A DNA stretch of 34,585 bases, taken from IMG/VR virus record IMGVR_UViG_3300043470_000880, positions 1-34,585 of that record; one strand, given 5' to 3'. The notes under the pieces were generated by a model. That model was given only the letters and a program-made list of their open reading frames with translations. It was not told where the DNA came from and did not search any database. The first letter of the stretch is position 1; each line of letters opens with the position of its first letter. Position numbers and translations under genes: made by a program. Origin of the DNA: a virus. This document shows positions 16,801 through 24,368 of the stretch, piece by piece.

Positions 16801-17031
16801 CGTGCCTTTAGTTCCTTTATGGATTTTAATAATTCTAACGGAGGCGGAGTTAGTACGGGTGGATTTTTTCAAGGCGGTGGAATTATTACACAAGGAGTAC
16901 GCCCTGAAACTTTAAACATCGATAGCGTTGTTGAAGCAATAACAAGCATTCCAGCTCCTAGAGTTGCTGTCGAAGAAATACAAACTGTTGGTAATAGATA
17001 CGCACAAGTTATTAATGGTGCCAATTTATAA
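13807..17031 (+). CDS. Tail tape measure protein
   Basis: At 1074 residues this is the largest gene in the window. The N-terminal 150 residues are coiled-coil. A hydrophobic segment follows at about 209-230 (ALTFIATPIGAALAGLVAIG), with another around residues 515-550. A long Lys/Glu/Ala coiled coil lies at about 660-890, and a Gly-rich C-terminal region contains GGKRHSAGGTKFWGEDG. This layout is diagnostic of tape measure proteins, which set tail length and help DNA cross the envelope. Length times the usual pitch of about 1.5 angstrom per residue would give a tail of roughly 160 nm. It shares one base with the preceding gene. Confidence 0.9.
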   Translation: MAQKIVIAELDIDINALLKSTSDLKKEIDALKNTQKDLAASGDKSSEAFVQNEAVLKSLNSAYASNVKVIQESGQATKTQADQSELLALALSQEATSIAEARQQNQLLNKLRNETNTTTAEGRNQLTALNAKLDQNNKYIKENADAYLQQKINVGNYKESIKEAFQEMNIFNGGIGGFIQRSQEAGGVTNLLSDSFGTIKNSIIGMTKAALTFIATPIGAALAGLVAIGAGAKEIFDFNKGLVEMNKELKALGVNSKEISSVRDELKATADTFDKDFKDIASKANSLSQSYGISMSEANRIIAEGLANGGAQNQEFLDSLGEYDVFFANAGFSAQEFTNIINSGFELGIYADKLPDALKEADLALKENTKSTRDALVNAFGASFSDEILTKVKTGELTTKQAIDEIAKASQNANLSQQQYAQLTADVFKGAGEDVGGSQKIFEALGKAATKELNSTTSASLKLVEANERLNKAQSALFEVEGFGDIWTNIKALSVDALSSMLEYISDVKKDIQPLLDIIAVLFVGAWNNLKFVVTNAFDIVSGVIKSFASYFNGVVQFWKKALTGDLSGAFRSLADGVGNAFKHIGNIFVNLYNNAIKLVSGLVDATAPILKTLGIDVDALQKKIEGFKSKTFEIKGQTTTNTTSATTTTTKQFGSGGGGATADEAKVQQKIEEQKAAAKAKAIEDEKKKLEELAKAKIDLAKAELDLFLATEKSKLDGAKFLTDELIAEEERRLKEIEKRKLEQLAIEKKVDVSKLENKKLNNEALTQAEIEYETQRIILAGETEKTIQANKKNLEDQIKTQKAEQLAAQNEIDLENAQTKFEEDMIRAQQVYDAELVQLKANLESRKITEDQYRQKAQQAEDKKREMERLASLNDTSAKLQEMQKVGAGLEGLFGKNKAISSATALINGGLAVTEILKTPSVLPEPAASISRAIQIAGTIATTARSVAQINGARFEKGGIQEIGGKRHSAGGTKFWGEDGTTFEAEAGEGIGILNRRAFSSFMDFNNSNGGGVSTGGFFQGGGIITQGVRPETLNIDSVVEAITSIPAPRVAVEEIQTVGNRYAQVINGANL

Positions 17032-17041
17032 AATAAATTTG

Positions 17042-17049
17042 TATATTTG
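17042..17049 (+). promoter_or_regulatory. -7 promoter box 4 bases before a GTG start
   Basis: TATATTTG lies directly behind the tape measure stop codon, and the GTG at 17054 follows after CAAC. The predicted transcript would begin at or next to the GTG, so the message would be leaderless. There is no clear -33 box. Confidence 0.6.
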
Positions 17050-17053
17050 CAAC

Positions 17054-17302
17054 GTGGGAAAATTATTTAACATATTAAACGGCTGGGGAAACTTCATTGA
17101 TAAAAGTGAGGTTACAGAAAAGATAGCTGAAGAGCGTGCCAAAATTTGCGTGACTTGTTTTGAATGCAAAGAGGGCGAACTATTGGCTTTAATAAAAGAT
17201 GACTTAAAAGAAATACAAGGGCATTATTGTAAATTATGTTACTGTCCAATAAGTGCAAAGATTAGAAGTGAATTAGAAACTTGTCCGCTACACAAATGGT
17301 AA
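17054..17302 (+). CDS. Small zinc-ribbon-like protein, GTG start
   Basis: The 82-residue protein starts at GTG just after a promoter box. An ATG further upstream in the same frame lies inside the tape measure gene and ahead of the promoter, so it is rejected. The sequence carries CVTCFEC and HYCKLCYC with a final TCPLHKW, enough cysteines for one or two zinc sites. Similar small cysteine-pair proteins sit between tail and head genes in other phages, with unknown function. It overlaps the next gene by 7 bases. Confidence 0.65.
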   Translation: MGKLFNILNGWGNFIDKSEVTEKIAEERAKICVTCFECKEGELLALIKDDLKEIQGHYCKLCYCPISAKIRSELETCPLHKW

Positions 17303-17520
17303 ACTACGAATTTTTAAAAAAAATTAATTATAAGGTATTTTTAGAATATGTAAAACGTGGAATTATTCCAGTACATATTATGGATTATATTACAGTTTAT
17401 GAAACTTATTTAAGTGAAGTAAAAAATAATAAAAAATCAATAGCTATAACTTATTGTGCGGACAAGTATAATTGTTCAGAAAATACTATTAGAAACATTA
17501 TTAACTTTATGCTTCGCTAA
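17296..17520 (+). CDS. Small protein with a possible helix-turn-helix
   Basis: The 74-residue protein starts at ATG 17296 (MVNYEFLKK), within the end of the preceding gene. The last 30 residues (SIAITYCADKYNCSENTIRN) read as a helix-turn-helix of the type found in small phage regulators or terminase small subunits. It ends just before a terminator, so it closes the two-gene unit that starts at 17042. It could regulate the head genes that follow. That role is inferred. Confidence 0.6.
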   Translation: MVNYEFLKKINYKVFLEYVKRGIIPVHIMDYITVYETYLSEVKNNKKSIAITYCADKYNCSENTIRNIINFMLR

Positions 17521-17661
17521 AATTTTATACAATTGATTTTTAAACTCCTGGTATTCGGGAGTTTTTTTATACGCTGGAGTGAATGCTTTTTTTATAGCCC
17601 GATAGCTTTGAACACTCAAAGAATAAATAAGTGCTAATAAAGAAATTGTAAGTAATATCAT
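17476..17661 (-). CDS. Possible small single-pass membrane protein on the opposite strand
   Basis: A frame of 61 codons from ATG 17661 reads MILLTISLLALIYSLSV, one membrane segment, then a basic soluble part with PEYQEFKNQLYKILAKHK. It looks like real protein rather than a random shadow, and no plus-strand gene covers most of it. Against it, its 3' third overlaps the end of the gene at 17296-17520 and the terminator, and no clear promoter is seen on this strand. Function unknown. Confidence 0.38.
   Translation of the reverse strand: MILLTISLLALIYSLSVQSYRAIKKAFTPAYKKTPEYQEFKNQLYKILAKHKVNNVSNSIF
17544..17568. terminator. Intrinsic terminator after the two small genes
   Basis: The stem AAACTCC with GGAGTTT and a 9-base loop is followed by a T run on the plus strand. 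It separates the small-gene unit from the head operon. On the other strand the same bases read as codons of a possible small gene. Confidence 0.7.
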
Positions 17662-17731
17662 ACTCAAAATTACCTACTTACAATATATTTTTTTACAAAA
17701 TACGTTGTAAAAAACACAATAAATAGCCTCG

Positions 17732-17739
17732 TATCTTTG
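17732..17739 (+). promoter_or_regulatory. -7 promoter box of the head operon
   Basis: TATCTTTG ends 5 bases before the ATG at 17745, again predicting a leaderless or nearly leaderless mRNA. A TTG at 17705-17707 could be a -33 box but is about 24 bases away, longer than usual. Confidence 0.6.
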
Positions 17740-17744
17740 TACGT

Positions 17745-18803
17745 ATGGAAGGAACTATTTATATAAACGGACTTATCGGAAGCTATGAAGACCAAAAAGG
17801 TACAGAGCTTATCGATATTATTCAACAAGTCAAAGCACAAGCAGGTGCAACTTCTTTTCGTGTACATATAAATTCAGAGGGTGGTGTTGTAGATACTGGC
17901 TTTGATATTTTCAATTACATTAAATCTTTAAAATTACCAATTACAACTGTAGGCAGTGGCTTAGTTGCTTCTATTGCTACGGTTATTTTTATGGCTGGTG
18001 ATAAAAGAATTTTAACAAGTGGTACTCAATTTATGATTCACAGCCCTATGGGTGGAATTGATGGCACCGCTGATGAAATTGAAGCGTATGCACAAAGCGT
18101 AAGGGATTGCGAAAATAAACTTATTAAATTTTACACAAACCAAACAGGATTAGGAACTGATGCAATTGCACCGCTATTAAGAAATGAAACTTGGTTAACA
18201 GAAGACCAAGCAACATCTTTAGGTTTTGCAACAGTATTAAACGAGCCTATCCTTGCAAAAGCGTATCTTAAATTAAATAATGATAAACCAATGACAAAAG
18301 AAGACAAAAGCTGGATTGAAGAGAAATTCTCTGCAATTCTAAACACATTTAAAAAGCAAATTGTAAACATAGTTTTACAAGACGCTAACGGTGTAGCGAT
18401 AGACTTTGCAGAAGTAGCAGAAGGAGAAACTCCAGCTGTTGGTGCAATGGCTACGATTGACGGACAACCTGCAGAGGGAGAGTACATTATGCCTGACGGT
18501 AGTACTTATATTTTCGCTGCTGGAGAATTAACAGAAATTGTTGTAGTAGACGACGTTAACGAAGAGTTAGACGCCTTACGTAAACAATTAGCTGAAAAAG
18601 AAGCTGAATTACAAGCTAATGCTACAAAAATTGAAGAGCAAGAAGCTCAAATTACTAACATCGTAAAAGAGGTTAAGGAATTGAAAGCTGGTATCACTTC
18701 AAGATTTACAGCAGAAGAGAAAAAAGAAAACAAAAAAGGTGAGCTTGTTACAAACAACGCTTTATCTGCATTAGAAAATTTAAAAAACAAAAGACGTAAA
18801 TAA
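17745..18803 (+). CDS. ClpP-like prohead protease with scaffold-like C-terminal domain
   Basis: The 352-residue protein has an N-terminal ClpP/S14-type serine protease domain (1-165). The nucleophile is Ser76 in GLVASIAT, the histidine is His99 in IHSPMGG, and an acidic residue sits near NETWLTEDQA (147-155). HINSEGG at 41-47 fits the oxyanion/substrate loop. A linker and small beta domain follow, then a coiled coil from about 275 to 320 (LDALRKQLAEKEAELQ), as in capsid scaffolds. Head maturation proteases fused to scaffold are known in HK97-like phages. The protease would process the scaffold and capsid inside the prohead. The capsid gene follows 2 bases later. Confidence 0.85.
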   Translation: MEGTIYINGLIGSYEDQKGTELIDIIQQVKAQAGATSFRVHINSEGGVVDTGFDIFNYIKSLKLPITTVGSGLVASIATVIFMAGDKRILTSGTQFMIHSPMGGIDGTADEIEAYAQSVRDCENKLIKFYTNQTGLGTDAIAPLLRNETWLTEDQATSLGFATVLNEPILAKAYLKLNNDKPMTKEDKSWIEEKFSAILNTFKKQIVNIVLQDANGVAIDFAEVAEGETPAVGAMATIDGQPAEGEYIMPDGSTYIFAAGELTEIVVVDDVNEELDALRKQLAEKEAELQANATKIEEQEAQITNIVKEVKELKAGITSRFTAEEKKENKKGELVTNNALSALENLKNKRRK

Positions 18804-18805
18804 CT

Positions 18806-19876
18806 ATGGCATCAGAAATTACATCAAGTTTTGCTTTTAATAGAGAAGAACTTAAAGACTGGTCAAAAGTAATCAATGAATTAACTTTTGGCGACCCAAC
18901 TCTTAATGAGTTGCACGATATCGAACAAGGTATCAAATACAATCAGCAAATCGTATTCGCTGGTAGAATGGGTTTAATGGGTAAAACCGTAACAGGGTGT
19001 ACGCCAAACGCAGTTGCGGGTGTTGCATTAACTGAGAAAACTTGGACTCCAGTTGATATGGACTTTAGATTAGAACACTGTTCAGCTGACGCAAACGCAC
19101 AAGACAAATTGATTCGTCAAATGTCAAAAATGAATCCTGACTTTTACAATGTAATTGAAGGTTCAAACAGTGTAGTAGGTAACTTTTTAGTTGCTAAAGT
19201 TGTAGAAGGTTTTAACGAAAACTTACTACGTCAAGCTTGGTTTAATGATACTGCTGCAGCCTTAACAACTGGTGGAGGTGTATTTAAAGTAGGTACTGAC
19301 TTAGGTTTCTTTAATTCTTACAACGGATTTTTCAAACAAATTTTTACAGAGGTTCCAACTACTGACGCTAAATATGTAGCAATTACTAAAAACGCTGGTG
19401 CATCTTATGCATTACAAGCATTAGCTTCAGGAGATGCAATCGCAACTTTAAAATCTATGTATGCAAAAGCTGACTCTAGATTATTAGATTCAGGAAATGC
19501 TAAATTTTACGTAACACGTTCAATATTTGATGGTTACTTAAATGACTTAGAATCAATCCAAAATAGTGGAGCTGGTAATACTATTATAAACGAAAATGGA
19601 TTAGTAACATTAACTTACAGAGGAATTCCTGTTGTAAAAATTGATGTTTGGGATAGAGTTATTGCAGCTTACCAAGACAACGGAACTAAATGGAACTTAC
19701 CTCACAGAGCGGTTTTATCAACTCCAAGGAACTTAAAAATTGGTACTTTAGCAACTGATGACTTTGGAGCTTTAGATGCTTTCTATGACCAATATCATAA
19801 AGTAAATGTTATCGATGGTGTTTACACTATGGATGCTAAACATTTAGAGAAATATTTAACAGTAGCGGCTTACTAA
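18806..19876 (+). CDS. Major capsid protein (HK97-fold expected)
   Basis: The 356-residue protein directly follows the prohead protease. It has an N-terminal helical stretch and then alternating beta segments. LPHRAVLSTPRNLKIGTLA and a final DAKHLEKYLTVAAY resemble the end of capsid proteins of Bacteroidota siphophages. Codon use is smoother, with fewer A runs, than in the early genes, as expected for a highly expressed gene. Its stop codon lies inside a terminator hairpin. The call is from position, length and sequence character. Confidence 0.85.
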   Translation: MASEITSSFAFNREELKDWSKVINELTFGDPTLNELHDIEQGIKYNQQIVFAGRMGLMGKTVTGCTPNAVAGVALTEKTWTPVDMDFRLEHCSADANAQDKLIRQMSKMNPDFYNVIEGSNSVVGNFLVAKVVEGFNENLLRQAWFNDTAAALTTGGGVFKVGTDLGFFNSYNGFFKQIFTEVPTTDAKYVAITKNAGASYALQALASGDAIATLKSMYAKADSRLLDSGNAKFYVTRSIFDGYLNDLESIQNSGAGNTIINENGLVTLTYRGIPVVKIDVWDRVIAAYQDNGTKWNLPHRAVLSTPRNLKIGTLATDDFGALDAFYDQYHKVNVIDGVYTMDAKHLEKYLTVAAY

Positions 19877-19891
19877 GCCGTTACTTTTTTT
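19861..19891 (+). terminator. Terminator overlapping the capsid gene stop codon
   Basis: GTAGCGGCTT (19862-19871) pairs with AAGCCGTTAC (19875-19884) over 10 bp with one G-U, around a 3-base loop. A seven-T run follows. The TAA stop at 19874-19876 is part of the hairpin. Because the following genes lack an obvious promoter, partial termination here would give excess capsid mRNA. Confidence 0.75.
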
Positions 19892-19911
19892 AACTTTTAA
19901 AATATAAAAAT

Positions 19912-20496
19912 ATGGCTTGCGAAGGATTAATCACCGCAGACTTTTTATTTGATTGTGCAAATCCAAGTGTAAGAGGTTTAGAAACTGATGTATTGTTAAT
20001 CAATGCTGAGGATATAAACATTGCTACTACTACGGTAAGTGGAACGAATAAAATATTACTTACAAACTTGGCATTAAAAGCTACTAAAACGGCTTTTTTA
20101 TTACAAGGTGTAAAACAAATCAATGGTACTAGTTACGAATTGGTTAAAAAAGAATTTGGACCTGACAAATTTAAACATATGTTTACAGGTGTTATTTTAA
20201 ATCCAAGTGCTGCAAACAAATTACAAGCTACTCATCTTTCAGAAGGTGGTAAATATGTAGTTGTTGTAGAGCAAAAATGGAAAGGTGCATCTAATGCTGA
20301 TGCGTTTCAAGTTTATGGGTTAAAATCAGGTTTAGAGTTAATGACTTTGACTTACAACTCAAAAGAAAACGACGGTACAATTTCATTCACTTTGGAAAGT
20401 ACAGAAGGATTTGAAGAGCCTACAGTTCCAATGACATTATTAGAAACTGACTACGCTACAACTAAGACTGCATTTGATGCAAAATTTAGCTCATAA
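19912..20496 (+). CDS. Probable major tail tube protein or capsid-associated protein
   Basis: The 194-residue protein is beta-rich with a conserved-looking start (MACEGLITADFLFDC) and an end with TYNSKENDGTISFTLES, as in tail tube proteins of Bacteroidota phages. A capsid decoration protein is the other possibility, given that it follows the capsid gene. It has no membrane segment or signal. Confidence in a structural role is good, and in the exact role moderate. Confidence 0.6.
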   Translation: MACEGLITADFLFDCANPSVRGLETDVLLINAEDINIATTTVSGTNKILLTNLALKATKTAFLLQGVKQINGTSYELVKKEFGPDKFKHMFTGVILNPSAANKLQATHLSEGGKYVVVVEQKWKGASNADAFQVYGLKSGLELMTLTYNSKENDGTISFTLESTEGFEEPTVPMTLLETDYATTKTAFDAKFSS

Positions 20497-20506
20497 GTGG
20501 CATGAA

Positions 20507-20911
20507 ATGAATGTGGAATCAATTATCGGGGGCAAGACCTCCGATAATGTTTCACTTTTAAAATTATTCTTAATAGATTATAAATTAGAATTCTTTGTTG
20601 AAACTGTAAACGCTGCTTGTCAAAAATGCATTGTAAGTTATCACAAAGAATTTATTAAAAAGTACAGAAAAATGGAAAATAAATCACAATATTTACTGCA
20701 CAAAAAAAGAGAAGGTTTACAATTAGAATTTGGTGGTTCTCTTTTAATTACAAATGAAAACATTACAGACCGTTACGCTGAAAAGTTAATAAAAAGATTT
20801 AAAGATTTAAACAAAGATTTTAAATTAGAAGATTTATTCGAGGTATATCCTACAGAAATAAAAGAAGTAAAAGAAACTACACAAATTAAAAATAAAAAAA
20901 CCACTAAATAA
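20507..20911 (+). CDS. Hypothetical head/tail assembly protein
   Basis: The start at 20507 (MNVESIIGGKTSD) gives 134 residues. Upstream ATGs at 20474 and 20477 would overlap the preceding gene by about 20 bases. The product is a basic helical protein with LQLEFGGSLL in the middle and a Lys/Thr-rich tail. A strong hairpin covers codons 6-14 of this gene. It shares one base with the portal gene. No family is recognised. Confidence 0.55.
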   Translation: MNVESIIGGKTSDNVSLLKLFLIDYKLEFFVETVNAACQKCIVSYHKEFIKKYRKMENKSQYLLHKKREGLQLEFGGSLLITNENITDRYAEKLIKRFKDLNKDFKLEDLFEVYPTEIKEVKETTQIKNKKTTK

Positions 20912-22089
20912 TGAAAGTTACAGTCCTAGATATAATCAAAAGGGCGGTTAAGTGGGATAAAAAATTAGAAATTTATCAAAACGGAGAGGATAATTTATAC
21001 CCTGAGCGAATTGATAGAGTTATAAACAACTCCGTAACTGCTAAAATGGCATCTGAAATAATGGTACAATACTTATTAGGTAAGGGGTTTGGCGAAGCTG
21101 ATAACTTTCAAATAAATACAGACCAAAAATTAATTGATTTTGCTATTGATATAGCGGATAGTTTAGTACGCCAAAGAGGTGTAGCCATTCATTTTGATTA
21201 TAACCTAAATTTTGAGGAGTTAAACCCAAAAGTTATTGATTTTACAAAAATACGTTTAGGTAAAAAAGATAGTAAAAATTATAACGGAAAAATACTATTC
21301 AAAAATGACTGGTCAGATAGTAAAGAAACCCCTATAATTTTTGATGTATTTAACAAAAATCAAAATGTAGTTAAATCACAAATTGAAAAGGCTGGAAGTA
21401 TTGAAAAATACAAAGGACAAATTTTGTATATAAATTTAGATAGCAGGTATTTTTATCCACTATCTAGAATTGATGCGGTTTTAAATGATTGCGATTCTGA
21501 AAGTCAAGCGGCTATCTATAAGAATATGATTTTACGCAAAGGTTTCTTTGGTAAAACAGTTATAATGACGCCTCCTTTAGTAAGCAATGATGAGCCTGAA
21601 ATGATTGTAAACGATGCGGGACAATTAGTAAGAAACAGACAATTTGCAACAAGACAAGCGGAGGCGGATGAGGTTAAGGCAACAATTGAAAAGTTTATCG
21701 GTAGTGAAAATGCTGGCGGTGCTTTGATGATTGAAAGCCCGGACTTTATAAATGGTATAGATAGTATTTTTAAAATACAAACTATTAATTCTGAGCTTGA
21801 TGATAAGATGTTTGAATATACTGAAAATTCAGTATCTAAAAATATATTAATGGCGTTTAATAACTTGCCCGTTGCTTTGGTCAAATCACCTGATAGTGCA
21901 ATGTTTGGTAACAGCGGGGCAAGTTTATTAGAGGCTAAAAAAATGTATTGGGAAAACACATCAAAAGAGCGCAATATGTTAGAAACTATTGTAAATGATA
22001 TAGTGCAAAATTTACCAAATTGGAATGGAAAATATATTTTTATACAACCGTTAATCGCTTTACCAGCACCTAACAACACGATAGTATGA
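20911..22089 (+). CDS. Portal protein
   Basis: The 392-residue protein has the feel of the small portal proteins of Bacteroidota siphophages: an N-terminal segment with YQNGEDNLYPERIDRVINNS, a central beta region, and a helical C-terminal half with NILMAFNNLPVALV, SGASLLEAKKMYW and a final QPLIALP. The portal forms the DNA entry ring and the docking site for terminase. Unusually, it lies about 12 kb from the terminase genes and downstream of the capsid gene. It overlaps the connector gene by 4 bases. Confidence 0.75.
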   Translation: MKVTVLDIIKRAVKWDKKLEIYQNGEDNLYPERIDRVINNSVTAKMASEIMVQYLLGKGFGEADNFQINTDQKLIDFAIDIADSLVRQRGVAIHFDYNLNFEELNPKVIDFTKIRLGKKDSKNYNGKILFKNDWSDSKETPIIFDVFNKNQNVVKSQIEKAGSIEKYKGQILYINLDSRYFYPLSRIDAVLNDCDSESQAAIYKNMILRKGFFGKTVIMTPPLVSNDEPEMIVNDAGQLVRNRQFATRQAEADEVKATIEKFIGSENAGGALMIESPDFINGIDSIFKIQTINSELDDKMFEYTENSVSKNILMAFNNLPVALVKSPDSAMFGNSGASLLEAKKMYWENTSKERNMLETIVNDIVQNLPNWNGKYIFIQPLIALPAPNNTIV

Positions 22090-22595
22090 TAACAACGCCT
22101 TTAATAACACGTGCTGAAATACAGCAATACAAACAGTTAAGTAATTCAATTAATAATGCAAAATTAAATGAATTAATTTTACAGGCACAAATGGTGGATT
22201 TATACCCTTTGTTAGGTGAGCAATTATACTACGATGTAATAAATAATACTTCAGATTGGACTGATTTATTAGAAGGTGTTATTTACGAATATAATGGCAT
22301 AACATATACTAACGTAGGTTTAAAAGCTGTTTTAGCGCATTATGCTTATGCAAGATATGTTCTTTATGGTGATGTAATAGATACTGCATTTGGTTTAAAA
22401 GCCAAAATGAATAATGACGTTTCAGAAAAGATTGACTACCCAATGAAAAAAACATTATACGAGCATAATTGCAACTATGCTTTTAACCTTTGGTTGAATG
22501 TTGAAAGCTATTTAATGCGAAATAATATAGCAAAGTATTTTAAATGTGGTATAAAATCGAATAATAAAAATTTTAGAATTTCAAGAATAGGATAA
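22086..22595 (+). CDS. Head-tail connector protein (DUF6712-like)
   Basis: The 169-residue helical protein starts MITTPLITRAEIQQYKQLSN. It then shows LILQAQMVDLYPLLGEQLYY and an AHYAYARYVLYG segment, the pattern of gp6-like adaptor proteins in Bacteroidota phages. Its place directly after the portal gene, with an ATGA overlap, agrees. It would form the ring under the portal. Confidence 0.7.
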   Translation: MITTPLITRAEIQQYKQLSNSINNAKLNELILQAQMVDLYPLLGEQLYYDVINNTSDWTDLLEGVIYEYNGITYTNVGLKAVLAHYAYARYVLYGDVIDTAFGLKAKMNNDVSEKIDYPMKKTLYEHNCNYAFNLWLNVESYLMRNNIAKYFKCGIKSNNKNFRISRIG

Positions 22596-22596
22596 C

Positions 22597-22950
22597 ATGA
22601 GCTGTGCAAATAACAATTTTATAAAAGATATAAGACAAGGCGATACTTTTACAGGTTTAAAAATGACTTTGTATGATGGTGTGGGCGAAGATAAAACTCC
22701 TATGGATTTAACAGGTTATACTATTAATATTCCATTTAAAAAAGGGGCTGGTCAAAATAATGCTTTTTTATTTTCAACAGAAGACAATACTATTACAATT
22801 CCAACGCCTACAAATGGAGAAATATTTTTAATGCCTCGTGATATGAATTACCCAGCATTTAATTATATTTTTTCTTTAGAAATAATTACAGAAACTAATA
22901 CTAAAATAACTTATTTTACTAACTTTTGGCAAATTACACAAGATGTCTAA
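22597..22950 (+). CDS. Small beta-sandwich tail/baseplate protein
   Basis: The 117-residue product starts with the phrase DIRQGDTFTGLKMTLYDG and has a repeated strand pattern (DLTGYTINIPFKKGAG). This resembles the N-terminal domain of baseplate upper proteins and similar Ig-like virion domains. It overlaps the fibre gene by 8 bases, so it may anchor or assemble with the fibre. Confidence 0.6.
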   Translation: MSCANNNFIKDIRQGDTFTGLKMTLYDGVGEDKTPMDLTGYTINIPFKKGAGQNNAFLFSTEDNTITIPTPTNGEIFLMPRDMNYPAFNYIFSLEIITETNTKITYFTNFWQITQDV

Positions 22951-24022
22951 CACAACTATTATAATTGAGCCTAACGACTTTTCGGCAACTGTTTTAATTG
23001 AGGAAAACGATATTTTAACTACGGTTGTTTTAGAGCAAAACAATAATGATGTTACTATTGTAGCTAATGGATTAGGAGAGCAAGGTTTAAAAGGAGATAA
23101 AGGCGACCAAGGTATACAAGGAATACAAGGTATACAAGGTATTCAGGGAGAGCAAGGCATACAAGGTTTAAAAGGAGATAAGGGAGATAAGGGAGACCAA
23201 GGCGAACCAGGAACTACAATTACAAATACTTCAGAGCTTGTTAACGATGGCGAAGATGGTGTTAATCCGTTTATAACTTTAGAAGATATTCCCGCACCAA
23301 TTACAATAGATGCTGTACCAACTGACGGTAGTTCAAACGCTGTAAGCTCGAATGGTGTATTTGATGCTTTAGCTACAAAGCAAAATGTAATCACAAACCC
23401 AGTTACAGGAACAGGTGCAAATGGTCAAGTTGCTTTTTGGAACGCCACAAATACTCAAACAGGGGATAATGGTTTGTTTTGGGATAATACAAATAAGAGG
23501 TTAGGGGTTGGAACAACAACACCACAAGCAAGACTTGACGTTCGCTCACAAGGGGTATTATCCACTGACATACCTTTTAGAGTTAGAAATAGTGTTGATA
23601 CGCTAGATACAATTCAAGTAAGAGGAGATGGCGTTACAAACTTTAACTTAGCAACAGGGCAAAGCATCTCTTTAGTGTATTTAGCAGGTACAGCTATTAA
23701 TATTGATGGAACTAGATTTGTCGTTAGAAGTGGAAACTCTTTTTCAGTAGGAAGCGGAAGAGATTTTTTACGATTACAAACTGTAGCTACCGATAGGATA
23801 GTTATTGATTCATTAGGAAGAGTAGCGATAAGTACTGCTAACCCAGTAAATTCAGCCCAATTACAAGTAGATAGTACAAATCGGGGTTTCCTACCGCCAA
23901 GAATGACAAACGCACAAAGAATAGCAATAGCAAGTCCAGCTATTGGATTAATGGTGTATTGTACCGATGTGGTAGAGGGATTATACGTAAACAAGTCCAC
24001 TGGATGGCAATTTATAATTTAA
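22943..24022 (+). CDS. Collagen-like tail fibre
   Basis: The 359-residue protein has an N-terminal anchor strand region (1-50), a collagen-like stretch of about 17 G-x-y triplets (about 50-100, GIQGIQ, GDKGDQG, GEPG), then beta-helix-like repeats with LDVRSQG and VRGDGVTNF. It ends in GFLPPRMTNAQRIAIA and GLYVNKSTGWQ, a C-terminal phrase frequent in Bacteroidota phage fibres. It is probably a trimer and the receptor-binding fibre or its shaft. The triplets are encoded by near-identical 9-base units, a hot spot for length change. Confidence 0.8.
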   Translation: MSNTTIIIEPNDFSATVLIEENDILTTVVLEQNNNDVTIVANGLGEQGLKGDKGDQGIQGIQGIQGIQGEQGIQGLKGDKGDKGDQGEPGTTITNTSELVNDGEDGVNPFITLEDIPAPITIDAVPTDGSSNAVSSNGVFDALATKQNVITNPVTGTGANGQVAFWNATNTQTGDNGLFWDNTNKRLGVGTTTPQARLDVRSQGVLSTDIPFRVRNSVDTLDTIQVRGDGVTNFNLATGQSISLVYLAGTAINIDGTRFVVRSGNSFSVGSGRDFLRLQTVATDRIVIDSLGRVAISTANPVNSAQLQVDSTNRGFLPPRMTNAQRIAIASPAIGLMVYCTDVVEGLYVNKSTGWQFII

Positions 24023-24034
24023 AACAAAAACAAA

Positions 24035-24349
24035 ATGGGATTATTAGTAAAATCAACAGAAACAACAAAAATTATTATTACTGGCACAACTATTGAAATG
24101 CCTGAAGTGTATTGTAGAATCGAGTTTGCTGGTAGAGCAAACGGAACTACTTTAGAAATTGCCACATCAAACTACGCAAGTATAAAAGCTTTCAAAGAGA
24201 GAGCGAATGAAATTAGTACAAACGTACCAAATGGTAACATTACAGTAGAATTGCAAAAAGGCGAAACTCAAACTATTGAAACTGCGTTATATTATACGCA
24301 AGTTGCACTTGAACAAGCTGGTTACGAAGTTGTAAATTTATTAAAATAA
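24035..24349 (+). CDS. Small hypothetical protein after the fibre gene
   Basis: The 104-residue protein is beta-rich at the start (ETTKIIITGTTIEMPEVYCRIEF) and helical at the end (YYTQVALEQAGYEVVNLL). Proteins of this size next to fibre genes are often virion components or fibre chaperones, but no family is recognised. Confidence 0.55.
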   Translation: MGLLVKSTETTKIIITGTTIEMPEVYCRIEFAGRANGTTLEIATSNYASIKAFKERANEISTNVPNGNITVELQKGETQTIETALYYTQVALEQAGYEVVNLLK

Positions 24350-24368
24350 AACATATTATTGATTAGTA

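Noticed and set aside
16964-17053. ATG start of the small cysteine protein inside the tape measure gene
   Set aside because: It would place the start ahead of the promoter box at 17042. The GTG at 17054 fits the box and removes a 68-base overlap.
20440-20506. Programmed frameshift between the tail tube candidate and the next gene
   Set aside because: The frame offset does not suit a -1 shift at AAAATTT, and an independent ATG at 20507 explains the second gene.
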